The position numbers and the translations under genes were made by a program. A stretch of 64,000 nucleotides of DNA, taken from positions 496,001 to 560,000 of the forward strand of contig NZ_BBOM01000008.1 in assembly GCF_000974485.1 (NCBI RefSeq), in the 5' to 3' direction. Under the pieces are notes generated by a model. That model saw only the letters and a program-made list of their open reading frames with translations, was not told the origin of the DNA and did no database searches. Source of the DNA: Streptomyces sp. NBRC 109706. Lineage in GTDB: Bacteria; Actinomycetota; Actinomycetes; Streptomycetales; Streptomycetaceae. Of the stretch, positions 24,901-33,884 are shown one piece after another (within the stretch, counting starts at the first letter, position 1; every line of letters starts with the position of its first letter).

Positions 24901-27900
24901 GCATGGCACCGGCACCGAGGTTGGAGACCGCACCGAACTGGCCACCCTCACCTCGCTCTTCGAGGAGGCGGGCGCGCGTCCCGGCGGCTGCGTCGTCGGC
25001 TCGGTCAAGTCGCAGATCGGGCACACCAAATGCGCCGCCGGCCTCGCCGGTCTGGTCAAGACGGCCCTCTCGCTCCACCACGGGGTGCGCCCGCCGACGC
25101 TGCACGTCAACCGGCCCAACGAGGCATGGGACGCCGAGCGCAGCCCGTTCGCCTTCCACACCCGCCCCCAGCCGTGGGCGGCCGAGCCGGCGCGCCGGGT
25201 CGCCGGGGTCAGCGCCTTCGGCTTCGGCGGCACCAACTTCCATGTGGTGCTGCGCGGTTACGACCAGCCGCCCACCGCCCACGGCTTCGACGTGTGGCCG
25301 GACGAGCTGTTCGTCTTCCGGGGCGCGACGCCCCGGGCGGCGGTGCGCGCGGTCACCGCGCTCGGCCAGCTCGCCGGGCGTGGCGAGGGCTGGCGGCTGC
25401 GCGACCTCGCGCGCCACGCGGGGCGTCGGGCGGACGCGGCGGCCTCGCGTGGCGAGCCCGTCCGGATCGCCCTGGTCGCGGGCGACCTCGACCGGCTCAC
25501 CGAACTGCTGCGCCGCGCCGCCGAGGGGGAGCACGCCCCGGCCGACGGCCTCTACCAGGCCGGTGAACATGCCGGCGATCAGGTCGGCGAGGCGCGGGAT
25601 CAGGAGGCGGCCGGCAGCGGCGAGTTGGCGTTCCTCTTCCCCGGGCAGGGCTCCCAGCGCCACGGGATGCTCGCCGAACTGCTGGTCGCCTTCCCCGAGT
25701 TCCAGCGCTCCCTGCAACTGGGCTCCCGGTGGGCGGACGCCCTCTACCCGCCGGCCGCCTTCGACGAGGCGACCAGAGAACGTCAACTGGCCGCGATCAC
25801 CGATACCTCCGTCGCCCAACCAGCCCTGGGCATCGTGGAGTTGGCCGCCGCCGAACTGCTCGACTCACTGGGGGTGACCCCGCGCGCGGCGGCCGGCCAC
25901 AGCTATGGCGAGCTGGTGGCGCTCGGCGTCGCCGGGGTGTTGAGCCCCGAGGACATGCTGACCGCCAGCGCCGCGCGGGCCGACGCCGTCCTGGGGCAGG
26001 TCCAGGACGGCGACCCCGGCACCATGGCGGCCGTCAAGGCGGGCGCCGCCGAGGTCCAGGCGGTGCTGGCGGGGCTCGAAGGGGCCGAAGGCCACGGCGT
26101 GACCGTCGCCAACCACAATGGGCCCCGGCAGACGGTGATCTCGGGCCCGACGGACGCCGTGCACCGGGCGGTGGCCGCGCTCCGCGAGGCCGGGCTCAGC
26201 TCCAGGTCGCTGACGGTGGCCTGCGCCTTCCACAGCCCGCTGGTCGGTGGGGCCGGCGAGGTGTTCGCCCGCCATCTGTCGCGGGTCCCGGTGGGCCGGG
26301 CACGGTTCCCCGTCTGGTCCAACGAGACCGGCCGCCCCTACCCGGAGGACGCCGCCGCCGTGCGCGCCGCGCTCGCCGGCCAACTCGGCGCCCCCGTCCG
26401 CTTCGTCGACCAGATCGAGGACATGTACGCCGCCGGCGTGCGGGTCTTCCTCGAAGTCGGCCCCGGCCGGGTGCTCGGCCGGCTGGTGGACGAGATCCTC
26501 GGCGACCGCCCGCACCGGACCGTCACCCTCGACGGCGGGCGGCGCGCCGGACTGTCGGGCCTCCTCCACGCGCTGGCCCAACTCGCCGTCGCCGGCGTGG
26601 ACCTGCGCACCGAACGACTCTTCCGCGGCCGGGACGCCCTCGACCCCGCGACCGCGCCGCGCCCGGTGACGCCCCGCTGGACGGTGAACGGCTGGCTGGT
26701 CCGGCACGCCGACGGCAGCCCGCTGCCCGGCGCCCTGCAACCCCCTCGTGCCCTTACGGAGCCTCTTGTGTCCCAGCCCTCACCCCTCGGAGCAGGAGCC
26801 GGACCCACCGGCTCGGACGCCCTGATCGCCGAATTCCTGCGCGGCAGCCGGGAGATGGTCAGCGCCCAGCGGGACGTGCTGCTCAGCTACCTCCAGGCCC
26901 AGGGCGCCCCCGTGCACGTCGCCCCCCTCGCCGTGGCGCCGGCCGCACCGCAGGTGCCCGTCGCCCTGGCCCCCGCCCCGAGCCCGGTGGTTCGGCCCGC
27001 GCCCGCCACCGCGTCCGGAGCGCCTGCCCGGGAGTCGGTGTTGGACGCGGTGTTGGCGGTGGTGTCGGAGCGGACCGGTTATCCGTTGGAGATGATCGAG
27101 CCGGGGTTGGATCTGGAGGCGGATCTGTCGATCGATTCGATCAAGCGGGTGGAGATCGCGGGGGAGTTGGCGACTCGGCTGGGTCTGCCGGCGGATGGCG
27201 GCGCGGATGTGGACCGGTTGGGTACGGCGCGTACCGCCGCCGCTCTGGCCGAGCTGCTGGCCGGCGCGGTCGCCACCCCGGCCGTCCCGGCCGCCCCCGT
27301 GGCTGCGCACTCCCGGGAGTCGGTGTTGGACGCCGTGCTGTCGGTGGTCGCCGAACGCACGGGCTACCCACCGGAGATGATCGAGCCGGGGTTGGATCTG
27401 GAGGCGGATCTGTCGATCGATTCGATCAAGCGGGTGGAGATCGCGGGGGAGTTGGCGACTCGGCTGGGTCTGCCGGCGGACGGTGGCGCGGATGTGGACC
27501 GGTTGGGTACGGCGCGTACCGCCGCCGCTCTGGCCGAGCTGCTGGCCGGCGCGGTCGCCACCCCGGCCGTCCCGGCCGCCCCCGTCGCGTCCGCCGTGCC
27601 CGCCGGGGTGGCGCCCCAGCGGCTGGAGTTCGTCGAACGCGAGCTGTCCACCGAAGGCACCGACGCCCCGCCCGCCGGCGCCCGCGTCCTGCTGGTCGGC
27701 GAGGGCCCGTTGGCCGCCGTGCTCACCGACCGGCTCGCCGCCCTCGGCGTCACCGTCGTCAACGATCCGGCGCCGGCCGGCGACACCCCGGTCACCGTTG
27801 TCCACCTCGGCCCCTGGGCGGACGCGGAGTTCTCGCTGCCCGACGCCTTCCCCGGCATCAAGGAACTCCTCGCCGCCGGCCCGGCGCGGCTGCTCGCCGT

Positions 27901-29032
27901 CGAACGGCGGGGCGCCGCCAGCGGCCTGCGCGGGTTCTTCCGCTCGCTGGACCGCGAGTACCCGTCGCTGGGCGCCACCCTGCTCCAGGTGCCGGGCGAT
28001 GCCCCGGCCGGGCGGGTCGCCGAGCTGGTGACGGCCGAACTCGGCGCCGTCGAACGGGCCCCCGTGGTGCTGGCCGAGCCCGGCGCGCGCCGGGCCCCCG
28101 AGCTGGCGCCCGCCGAACTCGGCGCCGTCGCGGCCAGGGGCGCCGGCCCCGCCGGCGACGGCACCGCCGAGGCCGCCGCGCTCGACCTGGACCGCTCCTC
28201 GGTGCTGCTGCTGGTCGGCGGGGCGCGCGGCATCACCGCCACCTTCACCCGGGCCGTCGCTGCGGCCGCCGGCTGCCAGCTGGAGATCGTCGGGCGCACC
28301 CCGGCGCCCGAGGGCGAGGAGAGCCCCGCCACCGCGGGCGCCGCGACCAGGGCCGAACTGCGGTCCGCGTTCCTCGCCCAGGGGCTGAGGAGCCCGGCCG
28401 AGATCGAACGGGCCGTCGGCGCGCTGCTCGCCGAGCGGGAGGTGCGCGCCACCCTCGCCGAGGCCGAGCGGCTGGGCGCCACCGCGCGCTACCGCTCGCT
28501 TGACGTCCTGGACGAGGAGGCCGTCCGCGCCGTCGTCAAGGACGTCCAGGCCGAACACGGCCGGCTCGACGGAGTGGTGTACGCGGCGGGCGTCATCGAG
28601 GACCGGCTCGTCGCGGAGAAGACGCCCGAGTCGTTCCGCCGGGTGTTCGCCACCAAGGTGGACGGCGCCAGGACCCTGCTCGCCGCGCTGGAGACGCTGC
28701 CCGGGCAGCCGCGTTTCCTGGTCCTCTTCGGCAGCATCGCCGGCGCCCTCGGCAACCGGGGCCAGAGCGACTACGCGGCGGCCAACGACGCCCTCCAGGA
28801 GCTGGGCCGCGCCTGGTCGGGCGAGGGCCGGCGCGGGCTGACCGTGCACTGGGGCCCCTGGGCGGCCGACGACCTCGGCGGCGGCATGGTGACCCCCGAG
28901 CTGGCCCGCTCCTACGCCGAGCGCGGCATCAGCCTGATCGACCCGGAGGAAGGGCCGCTGAGCCTGCTGCGGGAGCTGGCCTGGGGCTCACCCACCCAGC
29001 ACGCGGTGGTCTACACGGCCTCGGGGTGGTGA
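21929..29032 (+). CDS. PUFA-synthase-like iterative PKS 1: NMO-NMO-KS-AT-ACP-ACP-KR
   Basis: 2367 aa; ATG at 21929 with GGAG upstream and just past the promoter. Residues ~18-208 are a degenerate NMO-like barrel half, and ~305-580 a fuller one (LPLVQGPMTRVSD, EGAECGGHIGPRHSFALW, LAGGIHDE). FMN proteins of this fold act as enoyl reductases (PfaD) in polyunsaturated fatty acid synthases. KS ~672-1110 has Cys857 in VDAACASSLAAVD plus EAHGTGT and GHTKCAAG. AT ~1233-1530 has Ser1325 in GHSYGELVALG. Two nearly identical ACPs carry phosphopantetheine serines at 1737 and 1832 (DLSIDSIKRVE). KR ~1890-2330 has LVGGARGITATF and a Ser/Tyr active site (FGSIAGALGNRGQSDYAAAN). It resembles PfaA fused behind a PfaD-like reductase. 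Overlaps PKS 2 (GTGA). Confidence 0.92.
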   Translation: MRSPEFGAPPSPSPVPLVLAVNPLHRPAPRLTAAAVRAGALGVLELPDHDAPGAARALSTTCRWAKRPFAVRVRPGFPLAPDDLPDLVRTVLLADQDRSPVDFPGRRVLVEVVDLAGAERALARGAFGLVARGAEAGGRASELSSFVLLQQLIAALADRAPIWAAGGIGPGTAAAALVGGAAGVVLDTQLALLAEAEVPADAVEALGASDGTESVAWFGQRVLSTRRGRQGPEPADEAELAARLAPGGDLLPAGQDAFLAAEFARRWPTLRAVVRGVRAAVADAVRDDAAADALRPGAPGARSLGTELPLVQGPMTRVSDRAEFAAEVADGGGLPFLALALSSPEHTRELLTRTRDALGGRPWGVGILGFADEATRTGQLAVVRELAPSHAIIAGGRPSQAAALEEAGIAAFLHVPSPGLLRQFLAAGARRFVFEGAECGGHIGPRHSFALWEAQLAVLLEHLASAPGDELTVLLAGGIHDERSAAMAAALAAPLTRAGVSVGLLMGTAYLFTEEAVTAGAVQPLFQRQVVEATGTDLLRTAPGHATRCARSAFADEFGRLRERLRADGVEEREVWERLEQFNVGRLRLASKGVERVGHELRAVDEERQLAEGMFMAGDVLTLRREVTSVARLHHAVSEGAARLAGRQAGRLRGNEELFPAAAIPEPPAPLRVAVVGMAGMFPGAEDLTAFWSNVLAGRDSVTEVPVERWDPERYYAPDGAGERTPSKWGGFLPDIPFDPLRYGIPPASLASVEPVQLLALEAARRALDDAGYEGRDHDHARTSVVFGAEAGSDLSNAGVLRAVLPAYTGTVPPGLDEQLPRLTEDSFPGVLANVIAGRIANRFDLGGANYTVDAACASSLAAVDVACKELRAGTSDLVLCGGADLHNGINDYLLFSSVHALSPSGRSATFDSGADGIALGEGVACVVLKRLEDAERDGDRVYAVIDGVGSASDGRALGLTAPRPEGQRAALTRAYRNARVSPAEVGLVEAHGTGTEVGDRTELATLTSLFEEAGARPGGCVVGSVKSQIGHTKCAAGLAGLVKTALSLHHGVRPPTLHVNRPNEAWDAERSPFAFHTRPQPWAAEPARRVAGVSAFGFGGTNFHVVLRGYDQPPTAHGFDVWPDELFVFRGATPRAAVRAVTALGQLAGRGEGWRLRDLARHAGRRADAAASRGEPVRIALVAGDLDRLTELLRRAAEGEHAPADGLYQAGEHAGDQVGEARDQEAAGSGELAFLFPGQGSQRHGMLAELLVAFPEFQRSLQLGSRWADALYPPAAFDEATRERQLAAITDTSVAQPALGIVELAAAELLDSLGVTPRAAAGHSYGELVALGVAGVLSPEDMLTASAARADAVLGQVQDGDPGTMAAVKAGAAEVQAVLAGLEGAEGHGVTVANHNGPRQTVISGPTDAVHRAVAALREAGLSSRSLTVACAFHSPLVGGAGEVFARHLSRVPVGRARFPVWSNETGRPYPEDAAAVRAALAGQLGAPVRFVDQIEDMYAAGVRVFLEVGPGRVLGRLVDEILGDRPHRTVTLDGGRRAGLSGLLHALAQLAVAGVDLRTERLFRGRDALDPATAPRPVTPRWTVNGWLVRHADGSPLPGALQPPRALTEPLVSQPSPLGAGAGPTGSDALIAEFLRGSREMVSAQRDVLLSYLQAQGAPVHVAPLAVAPAAPQVPVALAPAPSPVVRPAPATASGAPARESVLDAVLAVVSERTGYPLEMIEPGLDLEADLSIDSIKRVEIAGELATRLGLPADGGADVDRLGTARTAAALAELLAGAVATPAVPAAPVAAHSRESVLDAVLSVVAERTGYPPEMIEPGLDLEADLSIDSIKRVEIAGELATRLGLPADGGADVDRLGTARTAAALAELLAGAVATPAVPAAPVASAVPAGVAPQRLEFVERELSTEGTDAPPAGARVLLVGEGPLAAVLTDRLAALGVTVVNDPAPAGDTPVTVVHLGPWADAEFSLPDAFPGIKELLAAGPARLLAVERRGAASGLRGFFRSLDREYPSLGATLLQVPGDAPAGRVAELVTAELGAVERAPVVLAEPGARRAPELAPAELGAVAARGAGPAGDGTAEAAALDLDRSSVLLLVGGARGITATFTRAVAAAAGCQLEIVGRTPAPEGEESPATAGAATRAELRSAFLAQGLRSPAEIERAVGALLAEREVRATLAEAERLGATARYRSLDVLDEEAVRAVVKDVQAEHGRLDGVVYAAGVIEDRLVAEKTPESFRRVFATKVDGARTLLAALETLPGQPRFLVLFGSIAGALGNRGQSDYAAANDALQELGRAWSGEGRRGLTVHWGPWAADDLGGGMVTPELARSYAERGISLIDPEEGPLSLLRELAWGSPTQHAVVYTASGW
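27089..27585 (+). repeat. Tandem ACP-coding duplication (two 212-bp near-identical copies)
   Basis: 27089-27300 and 27374-27585, period 285 bp (95 codons), differ at only two positions by my reading. Both copies use codons such as TTG, GGG, GAT and TCG that are rare in the flanking PKS sequence. The two parts before the copies (27033-27088 and 27318-27373) are clearly more diverged. This pattern points to recent duplication or gene conversion. Confidence 0.9.
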
Positions 29033-32000
29033 GCGCCGTGCCGCACCGCACGCCGGTCGCGATCGTGGGCATGTCCGTGCTGTTCCCCGGCGCCCCCGAT
29101 CTGGACACCTACTGGCACAACATCAGCAACGGCGTCGACTCCGTCACCGAGATCCCCCCGGGGCGCTGGGACCCGGAGTTCTACGCGCCGGACGCCGCCG
29201 GTCGCGCCGACCGGGTCTACTGCCGGCGCGGCGGGTTCGTGGACGACGGGGCGGTCGTCGACGCCGCCGCCCTGGGCGTGATGCCGAACTCGGTGCCGGC
29301 CACCGAGCCCGACCAGCTGATCGCGCTCCAGGTGGCGCACCGGTCGATCGAGGATGCCGGCGGCCCCGACACGCTGCCGGGCGACCGCTCCCGGGTGGGC
29401 GTGGTCCTGGGCCGGGGCGGCTATCTGACGCCGGGGCTGGCCCGCCTCGACCAGCGGGTCCGAACGGCCGGTCAACTCATCCGCACGCTCAGCGAGTTGA
29501 TCCCTGAGCTGTCAGGGGAACGGCTGGCCGGGATCCGGGAGGCGTTCGTCGAACGGCTGGGCCCCGAGCGGCCCGAGTCCGCGATCGGCCTGGTGCCCAA
29601 CCTGGCGGCCTCCCGGGTCGCCAACCGACTCGATCTGCGCGGCCCCGCCTACACCGTGGACGCGGCCTGCGCCTCGTCGCTGATCGCCGTGGACCACGCG
29701 GTGCGCGAACTCGACGCCGGCGCCTGCGATCTGATGCTGGCCGGCGGCGTCCACCACTGCCACGACATCACCCTGTGGAGCGTCTTCAGCCAGCTGGGCG
29801 CGCTCTCCCGAAGCCAGCGCATCCGCCCCTTCGACCGGGCCGCCGACGGCGTGCTCATCGGCGAGGGCACCGGGGTGGTCGTGCTCAAGCGCCTCGCCGA
29901 CGCCGAGCGCGACGGCGACCGGGTCTACGCCGTGATCCGTGGCACCGGGGTGGCCAGCGACGGCCGCTCGGCCAGCCTGCTCAACCCCGACCCGGGCGGG
30001 CAGGCCCGCGCGGTGCGGCTGGCCTGGCAGGCCGCGGGACTCGACCCCCGGACCCCCGACGCCCTCGGCCTGCTGGAGGCGCACGGCACCGCCACCCCGG
30101 CCGGCGACTCCGCCGAACTGGCCACCCTGGCCGAGGTGTTCGGCACCGGCGACGGCCGGGGCGCCAGGGCGGCGATCGGCTCGGTCAAGTCGATGATCGG
30201 CCACACCATGCCGGCCGCCGGGATCGCCGGCCTGGTCAAGGCCGCGCTCGCCCTCCACCACCGGACCCTGCCCCCCACCCTGCACTGCGAGGAACCCCAC
30301 CCCGCGCTGGCCGCAACCCGGTTCCGGCCGCTGGCCGAGGCCGCGCCCTGGGACGAGACGACCACCGGGGCGCCACGCCGCGCCGGGGTGAACGCCTTCG
30401 GCTTCGGCGGCATCAACGCGCACGCCGTGCTGGAACAGGCCGCGTCCCGCCCGGCCGTCGCCGGCCCGGCGGGCCCCCGCGCCCGGGTGGTCGCCGAGCC
30501 GGAACGGACGCTGTGGCTGGCCGCCGACGGGCCCGAGGCGCTCGGCGACCTGCTGGCCGCCGACGACGCGACCGTGCTCGGCGCGGGGCTCGACCAGCCG
30601 GCGGCGGGCGCCGGCCCTGCCCGGGTGGGGATCGTGGCCCCCGACGCGCGCCGGCTGCTGCTGGCCAGAAAGGCCGTCGCCAAGGGCGGCCCCTGGCGCG
30701 GACGGGGCGACGTCTGGTTCGCGCCGCGCCCGCTGCTCGGCGCGGCCGGAGGCCGTACGGCCTTTGTCTTCCCCGGGCTCGAAGCCGAGTTCCAGGCCAG
30801 GTCCGAGGAGCTGACCGACTGGTTCGGGCTGCCGGCCACCCCCACCGACGTCGAGGTCGGCGACGTCGGCCGGCACGGCGCCGCCGTCTTCCAACTCGGC
30901 CGCACCCTCGACACGGTGCTGCGCCGGCTGCGGGTGGTGCCCGACGCCGTGGCCGGGCACAGCCTCGGCGAGTGGACGGCGATGGCCTGCGGCGGCATCC
31001 ACACCCCGGAGGAGGTCGACGCCTTCCTCGCCTCCTTCGACCCGGACTCGCTCCGCGTCCCGGGACTGGTCTTCGCCGCGCTCGGCCTGTCCGCCGACCG
31101 GGTCCAGGAGGAGCTGGCGGGACGCGACGACATCGTCCTCTCCCACGACAACGCGCGCCAGCAGTCCATGGTCTGCGGCCCCGAGCCCGCCGTCACCGAG
31201 CTGGTCGAACGGCTGCGCAAACAGGGCGTCATCGGCCGGCTGCTGCCGTTCCGCTCCGGCTTCCACACCCCGATGCTCGCCCCCTACCTGGGCCCGATCC
31301 GCCGCGCCGCCGAGCGGTACACCCTGCGACGGCCTTCCGTGCCGGTGTGGTCGGCGACCACCGCCGCCCCCTTCCCCGAGGAGCCGGCGGCGGTCCGCGA
31401 GCTGTTCGTGCGGCATCTGCTGGAGCCGGTCAGGTTCCGGAAGTTGGCCACCGAGCTGCACCGTTCGGGCGTGCGGGCCTTCGTCCAGGTCGGCCCCGGA
31501 CAGCTGGGCTCGCTGATCGACGACACCCTGGCGGACGAGGAACGCGTCGTGGTCTCCGCCCACAACGCCGCCCGCGACTGCCTGGCCCAGGCCCGGCACG
31601 TGGCCACCGCGCTCTGGGTCAACGGCGGCCGGCCCGACGTGACCCCGCTGACCGACCGCGCCACCGCCCGAGGAGCGGCCGGAGCGTCCGGCGCGCCCCG
31701 TACCACCCGCCCGGCCCCCGTGCGGCTCGAACTCGGCGGCGCCCTGGTCACCCTGGACCAGCGGGCCCGCGGCGCCCTGGCCGACCTCGTCGGACCGTCG
31801 GGCGACGGCGCCCTCGGACGGCTGGGCGCGCTGCGCGCCGCACACCCGATCGCCGCCGAACTGAGCGCGCTGCTGACCGAGACGGCCGACAGCGCCGCCG
31901 CCCTCATCGGCGCCCGCGCCACGGCCGCCGCCGTCGCGCCGCCCCGTCCCGCGCCGGCGCCACCACCCCCACGACCGCCGTCCACCCCGCCGACGCTGCG

Positions 32001-33531
32001 GGTCGGGCTGCGCGAGATGCCCTACCTGGCCGACCACACCTTCTTCCGGCAGCGCCCGGGATGGCCCGATATCGGCGACCGTTGGCCCGTCGTCCCGGCC
32101 ACCACGGTGCTCCACCACATCGGGCTGATCGCCGAAGGCCTGGCGCCCGGCCGCCGGCTGACCGCGCTCTCCCAGGCGCGGATGACCCGCTGGATCGAGG
32201 CCGAACCGGCGCGGGAGATCCCCGTCGAGACCGTACGGCTGGCCGACGACCGGTTCGAGGTGCGGCTCACCGGCCACGCCCGGGCGCAGGCACTCGTCGG
32301 ATCCGCCTACCCGGCGCCGCCGTCCGTGTGGCGCTTCGACCCGGCCGGCGAACGCACGCCCGAGCTGACGGCCGAACAGCTCTACACCGAACGCTGGATG
32401 TTCCACGGCCCGCGCTTCCAGGGCGTCACCGCGCTGACCGCCATCGGCGCACGCCATGTGCGCGGCATCATCACCACCCCCGAGGCACCCGGCGCGCTGC
32501 TCGACAACGCCGGCCAGATCCTCGGCTACTGGATCATGGCCACCCAGACCGAACGGACCACCGTCCTGCCCGTCGGCATGGCGGAGGTCTCCTTCCACGG
32601 CCCCCACCCGGAGGCCGGCGAGCCGGTGGAATGCCTGGTGCGGATCACCGACCTCGACGACACCACCCTCGTCGCCGACGTCCAACTCGTCCGCGCCGGA
32701 CGGGTCTGGGCCCAGGTCACCGGCTGGGCGGACCGCAGGTTCGACACCGACCCCGGCATCCGCGCGATGGACCGCTGGCCCGGATCCCACACCCTGTCCA
32801 CCGCCCGACCCGAGGGCTGGACCCTGGTCCACGAGCGGTGGCGCGACCCGGCGACCAGGGAACTGCTGATGCGCAACGTGCTCGGCGGCGCCGAACGGGA
32901 GACCTACCGGACGCTTCCGCCGGCCCGCACCCGCCAGTGGCTCCTGGGACGCATCGCGGCCAAGGACGCGGTGCGCGGCCTGCTGTGGGCCGAGGGCGCG
33001 GGGGAGATCTACCCGGCCGAGATCGCGCTGGACAACGACCCCGCCGGCCGGCCCGTCGTCCACGGTGTTCACGGCCGCGCCCCGGGGGAGTTGACCGTCT
33101 CCCTCGCCCACCGTGCCGAGGCCGGCGTCGCCATCGCCCGACGCGGCCCCTGCGGCATCGACATCGAGGAGATCGCGCCCCGCCCCCGGAGCACCGTGGA
33201 GACGGCCTGCGACCCCGAGGAGCTGGCCCTGCTGGACGAGCTGGTCGAGCGGCACCCGGGGGAGGCGGACGAGTGGTTCACCCGCTTCTGGGCCGCCAAG
33301 GAAGCCGTCGCCAAGGCGCGCGGCACCGGACTGCGCGGCCGACCGGCCGACTTCCGGGTCGTCGCGGCGGAGCCCGAACTGCTGCGCCTCACCCATCGCG
33401 CCACGCCCTACGCGGTACGGGTACGGCGCGTCAGCAACCCGCCGGGACTCCCCGAGCGGCACTACGTCGTGGCCTGGACCGTCGGCGCCGACGAGCCGGC
33501 ACCCATCGAGATCAGGAGCGCGCCCCAATGA
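29029..33531 (+). CDS. PUFA-synthase-like PKS 2: KS-AT-DH-phosphopantetheinyl transferase
   Basis: 1500 aa. The GTG at 29029 overlaps the PKS 1 stop. KS ~8-470 keeps Cys214 (VDAACASSLIAVDH) and the two His motifs (LEAHGTATPAGD, IGHTMPAAG), so it is an active-type KS. The AT-like domain ~575-845 has Ser645 in GHSLGEWTAM, but the usual GQGSQ loop reads FPGLEAEF, as in PfaB-type acyltransferases. The double-hotdog dehydratase ~988-1245 shows YLADHTFF with catalytic His, FHGPRFQG and LLDNAGQILGYW with the Asp. The C-terminal ~1308-1485 is a phosphopantetheinyl transferase (CGIDIEEIAP, FWAAKEAVAK) that can prime the cluster's own ACPs. The enediyne PKS family also ends in DH-PPTase, but its domain order differs. 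Confidence 0.9.
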   Translation: MSAVPHRTPVAIVGMSVLFPGAPDLDTYWHNISNGVDSVTEIPPGRWDPEFYAPDAAGRADRVYCRRGGFVDDGAVVDAAALGVMPNSVPATEPDQLIALQVAHRSIEDAGGPDTLPGDRSRVGVVLGRGGYLTPGLARLDQRVRTAGQLIRTLSELIPELSGERLAGIREAFVERLGPERPESAIGLVPNLAASRVANRLDLRGPAYTVDAACASSLIAVDHAVRELDAGACDLMLAGGVHHCHDITLWSVFSQLGALSRSQRIRPFDRAADGVLIGEGTGVVVLKRLADAERDGDRVYAVIRGTGVASDGRSASLLNPDPGGQARAVRLAWQAAGLDPRTPDALGLLEAHGTATPAGDSAELATLAEVFGTGDGRGARAAIGSVKSMIGHTMPAAGIAGLVKAALALHHRTLPPTLHCEEPHPALAATRFRPLAEAAPWDETTTGAPRRAGVNAFGFGGINAHAVLEQAASRPAVAGPAGPRARVVAEPERTLWLAADGPEALGDLLAADDATVLGAGLDQPAAGAGPARVGIVAPDARRLLLARKAVAKGGPWRGRGDVWFAPRPLLGAAGGRTAFVFPGLEAEFQARSEELTDWFGLPATPTDVEVGDVGRHGAAVFQLGRTLDTVLRRLRVVPDAVAGHSLGEWTAMACGGIHTPEEVDAFLASFDPDSLRVPGLVFAALGLSADRVQEELAGRDDIVLSHDNARQQSMVCGPEPAVTELVERLRKQGVIGRLLPFRSGFHTPMLAPYLGPIRRAAERYTLRRPSVPVWSATTAAPFPEEPAAVRELFVRHLLEPVRFRKLATELHRSGVRAFVQVGPGQLGSLIDDTLADEERVVVSAHNAARDCLAQARHVATALWVNGGRPDVTPLTDRATARGAAGASGAPRTTRPAPVRLELGGALVTLDQRARGALADLVGPSGDGALGRLGALRAAHPIAAELSALLTETADSAAALIGARATAAAVAPPRPAPAPPPPRPPSTPPTLRVGLREMPYLADHTFFRQRPGWPDIGDRWPVVPATTVLHHIGLIAEGLAPGRRLTALSQARMTRWIEAEPAREIPVETVRLADDRFEVRLTGHARAQALVGSAYPAPPSVWRFDPAGERTPELTAEQLYTERWMFHGPRFQGVTALTAIGARHVRGIITTPEAPGALLDNAGQILGYWIMATQTERTTVLPVGMAEVSFHGPHPEAGEPVECLVRITDLDDTTLVADVQLVRAGRVWAQVTGWADRRFDTDPGIRAMDRWPGSHTLSTARPEGWTLVHERWRDPATRELLMRNVLGGAERETYRTLPPARTRQWLLGRIAAKDAVRGLLWAEGAGEIYPAEIALDNDPAGRPVVHGVHGRAPGELTVSLAHRAEAGVAIARRGPCGIDIEEIAPRPRSTVETACDPEELALLDELVERHPGEADEWFTRFWAAKEAVAKARGTGLRGRPADFRVVAAEPELLRLTHRATPYAVRVRRVSNPPGLPERHYVVAWTVGADEPAPIEIRSAPQ

Positions 33532-33881
33532 CCCTCACCCCGGCCACCCCGGCCACCGAACAGAGCGACGGCCCCGCCACCTCCCCCGAGGGCGTGCTGG
33601 CCGAGATCAGCCGGCTGCTGCGCGAACTCCTCGCCGAGTACGCGCTGGAGGACGCCGAGATCACCCGCGACACCAGCTTCCACGACGACCTGGAGCTGGA
33701 GAGCGTCGACCTCGTCACCCTCTCCGGCGCGCTGCGCGACACCTACGGCGACCGCGTCAACTTCGCCGAGTTCATCGCCGATCTGGAACTGGACGAGATC
33801 ATCGCCCTGACCGTCGGCCAACTGGTGGACCACGTGGTCACCTCACTGAACACCGTCCCGGCCGAGACCACGGGGAGCTGA
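33528..33881 (+). CDS. Free-standing acyl carrier protein
   Basis: 117 aa. Its ATG overlaps the PKS 2 stop (ATGA). A four-helix ACP with the phosphopantetheine Ser59 in DLELESVDLVTL. Pro/Thr/Ala-rich tails flank the core at both ends. It differs from the two in-PKS ACPs (no DSIKRVE), so it probably serves another step, such as carrying a starter unit or offering the finished chain to the hydrolase or glycosyltransferase. The C-terminal helix ends in TSLNTVPAETTGS. Confidence 0.92.
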   Translation: MTLTPATPATEQSDGPATSPEGVLAEISRLLRELLAEYALEDAEITRDTSFHDDLELESVDLVTLSGALRDTYGDRVNFAEFIADLELDEIIALTVGQLVDHVVTSLNTVPAETTGS

Positions 33882-33884
33882 ACC

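Noticed and set aside
21752..28849. Long minus-strand ORFs antisense to PKS 1 (e.g. 958 and 689 aa)
   Set aside because: Gly/Gln/Asp-rich translations without domains, a known artefact opposite GC-rich coding DNA.
29512..33528. 1338-aa minus-strand ORF opposite PKS 2
   Set aside because: No domain recognisable; PKS 2 motifs fill the plus strand throughout.
21929..33531. Enediyne PKS (PksE) identity for the PKS pair
   Set aside because: PksE is one protein ordered KS-AT-ACP-KR-DH-PPTase, and none of the enediyne companion genes are seen. Two KS domains, NMO-type domains and tandem ACPs fit PUFA-like synthases better.
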